Part shown: positions 6,358-11,866 of the stretch, in pieces
How positions within the stretch are numbered: the stretch's first letter is position 1
Layout of the letters: the number at the start of each line of letters is the position of its first letter
Source of the DNA: Acidobacteriota bacterium
Lineage (GTDB): Bacteria; Acidobacteriota; JAAYUB01; JAMOQF01
Reading direction: 5' to 3'
Assembly: GCA_027040585.1 (NCBI GenBank)
Contig: JALULU010000120.1
Coordinates: 1 to 11,866 of the forward strand
DNA: 11,866 nt
Translations under genes and position numbers: made by a program
The notes under the pieces: generated by a model
What the model was told of the DNA's origin: nothing
What the model saw: the letters and a program-made list of their open reading frames with translations, nothing else
Databases searched by the model: none

Positions 6358-7176
6358 ATGGCAATAAAAAATTTTAAGGAAATACTCATAAAACCTAAAA
6401 TTTATACTGCCCTTACAATAGGTAGTTCCGACCCAATTGGAGGAGCAGGAATTCAGGCAGACATTAAGACATTTAACAACTTTAGAATTTTTGGAACTTC
6501 TGTAATCACAACAATTACATTTCAAAACACATCTACCTTTTATGGGCTTAAAATTTTGAGTAAAAATGAAATCTCTTCGCAAATCGATTCAATTTTTTCA
6601 GATTTTTATCCCAATGCTGTAAAAGTTGGTTTAGTGCCAAATATTGAGGGAATTGAAGCAATACTTGATGCAATTGAAAAATACAAAATAGAAAAACTCG
6701 TTGTAGACCCCGTTATGTCAACAACTACGGGAAAAGATTTCGTAAATGAAGCCTGGTTAGAAAAATTAAAGGCCCTTGTATCAAAAGCCCTCGTGGTTAC
6801 CCCAAATTTAAAAGAAGCAAAAATTTTGGGAAATTTAGATAAAGACATAAAAAATATTGAAGATATGAAAAGTGCAGCAATAAACATCTTCGGACTTGGA
6901 GCAAAAAATGTGGTTGTTAAAGGGGGACACTTAAAAAATTTAGCTACAGACATGTTATTTGATGGAAGCGAATTTGTACTTTTTCAGGAAAAATTACAGG
7001 AAATTGGGAACATACACGGTACAGGATGTGCTTTTTCGGCTGCAATAACCTCAGGACTCGCCAAAGACAAAAATGTTGTTGACTCAGTTTTAAACGCAAA
7101 AATATTCATAACAAAATCAATAAAATCTTCATTTAAAATAGGAAAGGGTTCTTACCTCTTAAATTTCAGGGTATAG
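6358..7176 (+). CDS. thiD: Hydroxymethylpyrimidine (phosphate) kinase ThiD
   Basis: ThiD phosphorylates 4-amino-5-hydroxymethyl-2-methylpyrimidine and then its monophosphate, giving HMP-PP for thiamin synthesis in the cytoplasm. The 272-residue protein is a ribokinase-fold kinase. The N-terminal substrate motif is TIGSSDPIGGAGIQAD (20-35), where most relatives have TIAGSD. DPVM and VVTPNLKEA follow, and the anion-hole/catalytic motif HGTGCAFSAA (H220 to C224) is near the C-terminus. About 17 residues precede the usual family start; GGAG upstream of the ATG supports that extension. No ThiE or TenA fusion and no other thi gene is present. It is the first gene of a plus-strand block and ends 2 nt before moxR. 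Pyridoxal kinase is a close relative, but the motifs favour ThiD. Confidence 0.93.
   Translation: MAIKNFKEILIKPKIYTALTIGSSDPIGGAGIQADIKTFNNFRIFGTSVITTITFQNTSTFYGLKILSKNEISSQIDSIFSDFYPNAVKVGLVPNIEGIEAILDAIEKYKIEKLVVDPVMSTTTGKDFVNEAWLEKLKALVSKALVVTPNLKEAKILGNLDKDIKNIEDMKSAAINIFGLGAKNVVVKGGHLKNLATDMLFDGSEFVLFQEKLQEIGNIHGTGCAFSAAITSGLAKDKNVVDSVLNAKIFITKSIKSSFKIGKGSYLLNFRV
7168..7171 (+). promoter_or_regulatory. Ribosome binding site deciding the moxR TTG start
   Basis: AGGG at the end of thiD lies 7 nt before the TTG at 7179. No ATG is available near the conserved N-terminus, so this site supports the TTG start. Confidence 0.5.
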
Positions 7177-7178
7177 TT

Positions 7179-8123
7179 TTGAAAGAAGAATCGGAAAAAA
7201 TTAAAAAATTACTTGAAAATATTTCAAAAGTTATCATAGGTAAAGAGGAAGTTATAAAATTAACTTTAGTATCTTTATTCTGTGAGGGACATCTTCTAAT
7301 TGAAGACCTCCCGGGAATGGGTAAAACAACCCTTGCAAAGGCTATAGCCCATTCAATAAATTGTTCCTTTAAAAGGATACAGTTTACAAGTGATTTACTC
7401 CCCTCTGACATTCTGGGAATAAATATTTTTAATCAATCCACAGGAAAATTTCAGTTTGAAAAGGGTCCAATTTTTGCAAACATAGTCCTTGCAGATGAAA
7501 TTAATAGAACCACTCCTAAAACTCAAAGTGCTCTGCTTGAAGCAATGAATGAAGGAAGTGTAACAATTGAAAACATTTCTTATGAACTTCCCAAACCTTT
7601 TATGGTCATTGCAACACAAAATCCATCTGAACATCATGGCACATTTCCCCTCCCAGAATCTCAACTTGACAGATTTTTTCTTAAAATTGAAATTGGATAT
7701 CCGGGACAGGAAGAGGAAAAAGATATAATAAAAAATATTCCTTCTAAAAATTTACTTGAAAACATTAAACCTGTACTGGGGAAAAATGAAATTATTGAAA
7801 TGCAAAAAAAAGTCCCCGAAATCTATGCCGATGAGTCTATTTTAGATTACATTATAGAAATAATAAATGGAACAAGGTTCAATCCTAAAATTGAAATAGG
7901 CGTAAGCCCAAGGGGTTCAATTTACCTTTTTAAAGCCTCACAGGCACTGGCAATGATAAATGGAAGAGACTTTGTAATTCCTGATGATGTGAAAAAAATT
8001 GCACCATATGTCTTGCCACATAGAATTATTTTAAGAAGTAGAGAATCTGGGAAAATAAACTCCTTTAGAGAAAATAAAAAAATTATAGAAGAAATTCTCG
8101 AAGAGGTTCCAGTACCTCAATAG
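7179..8123 (+). CDS. MoxR-family AAA+ ATPase
   Basis: MoxR ATPases are thought to act as chaperone-like AAA+ machines that remodel or activate partner proteins, often encoded beside DUF58 or VWA proteins. The 314-residue protein shows the full core: Walker A in LPGMGKTT (K49, T50), Walker B LADEINR (D106, E107), sensor 1 ATQNP (N148), an arginine in ESQLDRFF (R165) and the sensor-2 motif SPRG (R245), followed by the C-terminal lid. It has no signal peptide or membrane segment and should be cytosolic. The start is TTG at 7179, which gives the usual family N-terminus leading into ISKVIIGKEEVI. It follows thiD by 2 nt and precedes the DUF58 gene by 5 nt, so it belongs to the conserved moxR-DUF58-transglutaminase arrangement. 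The substrate is unknown. Confidence 0.93.
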   Translation: MKEESEKIKKLLENISKVIIGKEEVIKLTLVSLFCEGHLLIEDLPGMGKTTLAKAIAHSINCSFKRIQFTSDLLPSDILGINIFNQSTGKFQFEKGPIFANIVLADEINRTTPKTQSALLEAMNEGSVTIENISYELPKPFMVIATQNPSEHHGTFPLPESQLDRFFLKIEIGYPGQEEEKDIIKNIPSKNLLENIKPVLGKNEIIEMQKKVPEIYADESILDYIIEIINGTRFNPKIEIGVSPRGSIYLFKASQALAMINGRDFVIPDDVKKIAPYVLPHRIILRSRESGKINSFRENKKIIEEILEEVPVPQ

Positions 8124-8128
8124 TTATA

Positions 8129-9418
8129 ATGAAAAAAATTAAGCGTCCATTTCTCTGGTCAATAGTACTCCTTTTGATAACTATTTTTTTTATGTTTACA
8201 GCCGGTTTAATGTTTAAAATGACCGAAATCAAGGCCGGAATTTTTTTTACAATTATATCCCTATTCATACTACTTATTGTCATTGTTTTCCTTTTACCTC
8301 AGATGATAAAAAACGTTATTAAAACTTCCAAAACAAACATCTACTTTAAAATTAAACCTCTTGGATATCTTTTTATATCTCTGATAATTTTAATCGCACT
8401 TGCCGGAATAAATACTGGAAATAATTTGTTATATTTAATTTTTTCTTTTCTCCTCTCTTCAATAATAGTTTCGGGAATAATTTCAAGAAGTTCACTTTAT
8501 AAAATAAGTGTAAATATTGAAAACGCATCTGATATTTATGCGAGAAAGAATGGTGAAATCCTTTGTAATGTGAAAAATAAAAAGAAGAAAATCCCTTCAT
8601 TTTCAATAGTTCTCGAAATGAAACTAAGTAATCAAACAATTTTACTCCCTGATGGAAGTAAAATTTCAAAGGAAATAACTGGATATTATCCCTATATAGA
8701 GAAGAATAAAAAAATAAAGGATACTGGCAAAATAAACTTTCCATTTAGAGGAATATATAAACCTGAAAGTACTTTCATACACACATCATTTCCCTTTGGA
8801 TTTTTTAAAAAAGGTAAACATTTACCCTCACTGGGAGAAGTTATAGTTTTTCCTGAACTTTTAAGTAACGAAGAAATGAAATCCTTTGACGTATTTAAAG
8901 ATTTTGAGGAAGAGACGAACAAAAAAGGAATAGGAACTGACTTATACTCTCTAAGAAAATATATCCCTGGTGAAGATACAAGACATATTCATTGGAAAAG
9001 TTCAGCAAAGACAGGCACATTAATTGTAAAGGATTTTAGTGAAGTGAAAAGTAGGGAAAAAATTTTAATAGTTGATAATTTCACTGATAAAAATGTTGAA
9101 GGATACCTCTGGGAAAAATTTGAGCGATTAATATCTATTCTTGCTACATCATTTCTAAAAACAAGGGAAAATTTCTCCTTTTTCTCGTTTCAATATGGAA
9201 AAGTAGAAAAAGGTTATGAACTTACATATTTATCAAAGATAAAAATTGAAAGATTGAGATCCAGTGACATTCACCCCATTAATTCTGAAAGTAGTAGAAA
9301 TCTAATGAGAGAAATAGATATAGCTAAAACAATTGTTTTTACATTTTTAAATGAAAATTTTTACAAAAGCCACAATATAAATTTTGGAAAAGTGATTGAG
9401 ATTAAAAATATAAAATGA
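8129..9418 (+). CDS. DUF58 domain membrane protein (MoxR partner)
   Basis: This 429-residue protein has hydrophobic segments at about 10-30 and 36-57, then a longer one at about 76-114 that probably forms two helices, followed by a soluble region. The DUF58 signature is the segment YIPGEDTRHIHWKSSAKTG (about 278-296), followed by LIVKDFSEVKSREKILIVDNF-like sequence. The domain resembles a VWA fold, but the full DxSxS metal motif is not seen (it reads VDNFTDK). The family has no established biochemical function; co-occurrence with MoxR ATPases suggests it is the ATPase's client or adaptor at the membrane. No clear Shine-Dalgarno precedes the ATG at 8129, 5 nt after the moxR stop, so translation is probably by coupling. 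The stop overlaps the next gene as ATGA. Confidence 0.9.
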   Translation: MKKIKRPFLWSIVLLLITIFFMFTAGLMFKMTEIKAGIFFTIISLFILLIVIVFLLPQMIKNVIKTSKTNIYFKIKPLGYLFISLIILIALAGINTGNNLLYLIFSFLLSSIIVSGIISRSSLYKISVNIENASDIYARKNGEILCNVKNKKKKIPSFSIVLEMKLSNQTILLPDGSKISKEITGYYPYIEKNKKIKDTGKINFPFRGIYKPESTFIHTSFPFGFFKKGKHLPSLGEVIVFPELLSNEEMKSFDVFKDFEEETNKKGIGTDLYSLRKYIPGEDTRHIHWKSSAKTGTLIVKDFSEVKSREKILIVDNFTDKNVEGYLWEKFERLISILATSFLKTRENFSFFSFQYGKVEKGYELTYLSKIKIERLRSSDIHPINSESSRNLMREIDIAKTIVFTFLNENFYKSHNINFGKVIEIKNIK

Positions 9419-11577
9419 ATTTATCAAATAAAAAACACTTTAAAATTATTTTATTTAGTATGGTGGCCTCTTCCTATTTCACAATAGGACTCTCCGGTAA
9501 ACTCGATTTACCTTTCAATATAATCTTTTTACTTGGAATAGTCGTTTCATTTTTTTTAAACAAAGGGCAAAAGAAAAAAGAGCCCTTTAAATTTTATGAG
9601 ATGGTGATAATATTTATTCTCTTTTTTGCTTTTTTCATTGCAGATTATCTCTTTTATAGTGGTGAAATAATTCTCTCTACTGCACACGTTGCAATTTTAG
9701 CGCTTATATTTAAACTTCTTACCATAAGAAGTGGTAGAGATTACTTTTACATTTTTTTGCTTACTCTTTCAATAATACTAATTTCAACAACAATAACCTT
9801 TGACATATATTTTCTAATATGCCTCCTCTGGTTTCTAATTTCGGCAACTATTTTAACAATGTTATTTGAAATAAGAGAATCTTCGGCAAAAATTAATCCC
9901 GAAACTAAAACTTTAGAATACACCCTAAATGAGTGGGATACATTTTTAAAAAGGGAAAATCTAAAAGTAAGTCCAATCATTAAAATGGGGATTATATCAC
10001 TAATATCAATGGCCACAATTACCATACCACTTTTTTTTACCATGCCCCGTTTTTCCCTTTCTGCATTTAATATAAACTTTGGAATGAAAAATTATATAAG
10101 TGGATTTTCAAATGAAACTGAAATTGGTGATGTGGGAAAAATTCTCCAAAATTCAAAAGTGGTAATGAGGGTAGTTGCAAATGAAGATCTGGGCAAGTTA
10201 TTACCTGATATTAAATGGAGAGGTATCGCCCTTGATAAATTTGACGGGAGAAGGTGGTCGATCTCATCAAAAGCTTATAAATTGATTGAAAAAAGTCCAA
10301 GGGACAAGATGTTTTATATTCTAAAAAGAAATAGCAGGGAAATTTTATTAAAATCTACATTCTACGTGGAACCCGGAATAAGCGAAGTTCTTTTTACTCC
10401 ATGGAGGCCAATAGCCATTGCAGGAAAATTCAGGAATTTAATCCTCACAAGAACAAGTACAGTTAAGATGTCCACGCCTATTTTTAAGAAATTTAAATAT
10501 AAAGTTTATTCAGATATCTTTAGACCAAATTTAAGTGAACTAAAAAAAATAAAGAAAATAGATATAGCAAAAGTATCACCCTCAACACTTGAAATTCCAG
10601 ACTACAACGAAAAGATAAAAAATCTGGTGCTAAAAATTACTAAAGACAAAAAAACTCCAGTTGAAAAAGTACTGACGATAGAAAGATATCTCAAGAAAAA
10701 TTATAAATACTCTCTCAATTTAAAACCTGTCCCTAAAGATGAAGATCCAATTTTTAATTTTCTATTTATATCAAAAAAAGGACACTGTGAGTATTTTGCC
10801 TCAGCAATGGCTATAATGGTGAGATATTTGAAAATTCCATCAAGGCTTGTAAATGGTTTTAGAAGGGGTGATTACAATAAATTAGATGGAACATTTGTTG
10901 TTAGAGAACTCCATGCCCACAGCTGGGTTGAAATATATTTCAATCAATATGGATGGATTTCCTTTGACCCAACCCCAGCCACAAGTGAAATGTTTAAAGA
11001 ATCCTTTATATCAAATTTAATTGAGGCAATAACCTTCATCTGGGTTAAAAACGTTATAAATTATGACTTTTCAGATCAGGTGAGACTCTTCTGGAAAATA
11101 CACAACACTACAATTGATTACAAGAGGAAATTTAAAAAATTAAGGGAAAATATAATGGATAGACTGGCAAATTATCTCCAGAGCAAAATCGGAACATTTG
11201 ACAGGAAAATAAATCCCATTTTTTATGGTAAGAAACTCTTTTTTATGGCGATAATCCTAATTCTAACGCCAATTCTACTTATATTAGCAATAAAAAATGT
11301 AAGGATAAAAAATAAAAGTAAAAAATATCAAAACATTTATTCTAAAATAATGAACAATCTCCTCATAGAATTAAAGAAAAGAGGAGTTGAGAAAAAAGAG
11401 GGAGAGACCTTATTGGAATTTGTAAACAGAATAAAACATAAAGATTTAAAAGATGAACTATTTAATATTGTAAAATTATACTACGAGGGCAGATTTGGAC
11501 AAAGGGACAATGAAGAAAAACTTAAACAAAGGATAAAATCAGCAATAAAAAAATTAAAGGAAATTAATACTTTATAA
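9415..11577 (+). CDS. TgpA-like membrane transglutaminase-like protein (DUF3488 / transglutaminase core / DUF4129-like)
   Basis: This 720-residue integral membrane protein has the TgpA architecture. An N-terminal cluster of hydrophobic helices covers about 8-153, a further helix lies at about 188-210, and a large extracytoplasmic region contains the transglutaminase-like core. A C-terminal helix (608-628) is followed by a cytoplasmic helical tail with a LYYEGRFG motif resembling DUF4129. The catalytic triad is visible: C458 in GHCEYFASAMA, H502 in HAHSWVE and D518 in FDPTPA. TgpA of Pseudomonas aeruginosa is the studied relative; the substrate is unknown. The fold can act as a peptidase or acyltransferase, so cross-linking should not be assumed. 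The ATG overlaps the DUF58 stop (ATGA). The last 14 nt overlap the convergent gene. Confidence 0.92.
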   Translation: MNLSNKKHFKIILFSMVASSYFTIGLSGKLDLPFNIIFLLGIVVSFFLNKGQKKKEPFKFYEMVIIFILFFAFFIADYLFYSGEIILSTAHVAILALIFKLLTIRSGRDYFYIFLLTLSIILISTTITFDIYFLICLLWFLISATILTMLFEIRESSAKINPETKTLEYTLNEWDTFLKRENLKVSPIIKMGIISLISMATITIPLFFTMPRFSLSAFNINFGMKNYISGFSNETEIGDVGKILQNSKVVMRVVANEDLGKLLPDIKWRGIALDKFDGRRWSISSKAYKLIEKSPRDKMFYILKRNSREILLKSTFYVEPGISEVLFTPWRPIAIAGKFRNLILTRTSTVKMSTPIFKKFKYKVYSDIFRPNLSELKKIKKIDIAKVSPSTLEIPDYNEKIKNLVLKITKDKKTPVEKVLTIERYLKKNYKYSLNLKPVPKDEDPIFNFLFISKKGHCEYFASAMAIMVRYLKIPSRLVNGFRRGDYNKLDGTFVVRELHAHSWVEIYFNQYGWISFDPTPATSEMFKESFISNLIEAITFIWVKNVINYDFSDQVRLFWKIHNTTIDYKRKFKKLRENIMDRLANYLQSKIGTFDRKINPIFYGKKLFFMAIILILTPILLILAIKNVRIKNKSKKYQNIYSKIMNNLLIELKKRGVEKKEGETLLEFVNRIKHKDLKDELFNIVKLYYEGRFGQRDNEEKLKQRIKSAIKKLKEINTL

Positions 11578-11866
11578 GTGGAAAAATTATCTCCTCTACC
11601 TTCTTTAAATCCTTTAAGTCACCCTTTTCAACTAAATCTTTTAACTCCTTAGACTGGTCAGAATCTAAAAAAGATTTTAAATCATTTACAAAGGGATCAT
11701 TTTTATACTTCTTTAGGAATTTTTCACAACCCTTTAAAACTGTATCTAAATTACTTTTAGCGATGCCAAAATTCCTGTTTTCAAAATTAATATAAACATT
11801 TAAAAACATCCCTTTTATTGCCATTTCATCTCGAAGCATGGAAATCTTCTGGTTAAGATTTGAAAT
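11564..11866 (-). CDS. Unknown coiled-coil-like protein, C-terminal part (cut by right edge)
   Basis: I do not recognise this gene. The frame is open to the right edge, giving at least 100 residues; an internal ATG at 11839 would give 91. I treat it as a 3' fragment because nine further in-frame codons precede that ATG without a stop and continue the same helical, polar character (ISNLNQKISMLRDEMA). The visible part is Lys/Glu/Asp-rich and predicted helical. A pattern of the type NVYINFENRNFGIAKSNLD resembles TPR-like or HemX-like helical pairs that follow a coiled coil, but this is only a resemblance. No membrane segment or catalytic motif is visible. It converges on the transglutaminase gene with a 14-nt 3' overlap and no terminator hairpin between them. 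Confidence 0.65.
   Translation of the reverse strand: MSNLNQKISMLRDEMAIKGMFLNVYINFENRNFGIAKSNLDTVLKGCEKFLKKYKNDPFVNDLKSFLDSDQSKELKDLVEKGDLKDLKKVEEIIFPLIKY

Noticed and set aside
6606..6953. Minus-strand open frame antisense to thiD (115 aa), and others antisense to moxR, DUF58 and tgpA
   Set aside because: They mirror conserved coding sequence on the plus strand and have no promoter, ribosome binding site or domain.
11564..11600. Bidirectional terminator between the transglutaminase gene and the convergent gene
   Set aside because: The coding regions overlap and I see no GC-rich hairpin followed by a T-run.
1..11866. CRISPR arrays, tRNA or rRNA genes, insertion sequences, attachment sites
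   Set aside because: No regularly spaced repeats, cloverleaf-like segments, transposase genes or terminal inverted repeats were seen. The window is almost fully coding with housekeeping-type genes.

Overview
This AT-rich window carries two divergently transcribed gene blocks that share one short intergenic region, plus the end of a third gene. The left half is on the minus strand. It holds most of a respiratory complex I operon in the order nuoA-B-C-D-E-F-G-H, with nuoH cut by the left edge. The right half is on the plus strand: a thiamin-pathway kinase gene (thiD), then the membrane-associated trio MoxR AAA+ ATPase, DUF58 protein and TgpA-type transglutaminase. A convergent minus-strand gene for a small coiled-coil protein runs off the right edge.

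The host is a bacterium with a complete peripheral arm of complex I (NuoB, C, D, E, F, G) and the first membrane subunits (NuoA, start of NuoH). Every iron-sulfur cluster ligand set expected for N1a, N1b, N2, N3, N4, N5 and N7 can be found. NuoC and NuoD are separate, as in most bacteria, not fused as in Escherichia coli. Low GC content, lysine- and isoleucine-rich proteins, compact subunits and near-zero spacing suggest a small, streamlined genome, perhaps of an anaerobic or thermophilic deep-branching lineage. No gene here fixes the phylum, so I do not name one.

Layout: 1-179 nuoH start; 176-1774 nuoG; 1781-3046 nuoF; 3049-3522 nuoE; 3522-4853 nuoD; 4876-5346 nuoC; 5347-5835 nuoB; 5826-6182 nuoA; 6183-6357 divergent promoter region; 6358-7176 thiD; 7179-8123 moxR; 8129-9418 DUF58; 9415-11577 tgpA-like; 11564 to the edge, an unknown gene. 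Gene junctions are 22 nt or less, often ATGA or TAATG overlaps, so each block is probably one translationally coupled transcript. Both blocks have a recognisable sigma-70-like promoter with a consensus TATAAT -10 box.

The nuo products would assemble into an NADH:quinone oxidoreductase: NuoF/E/G take electrons from NADH and pass them along the cluster chain to NuoB/D, where quinone is reduced. The MoxR/DUF58/TgpA trio is a widespread but poorly understood envelope module. I found no strong evidence of an undescribed system. The points most worth checking are the compact NuoG that keeps the N7 ligands, an insertion of roughly 48 residues in NuoD next to a CxxC pair, the shared intergenic region, and the unknown protein at the right edge.
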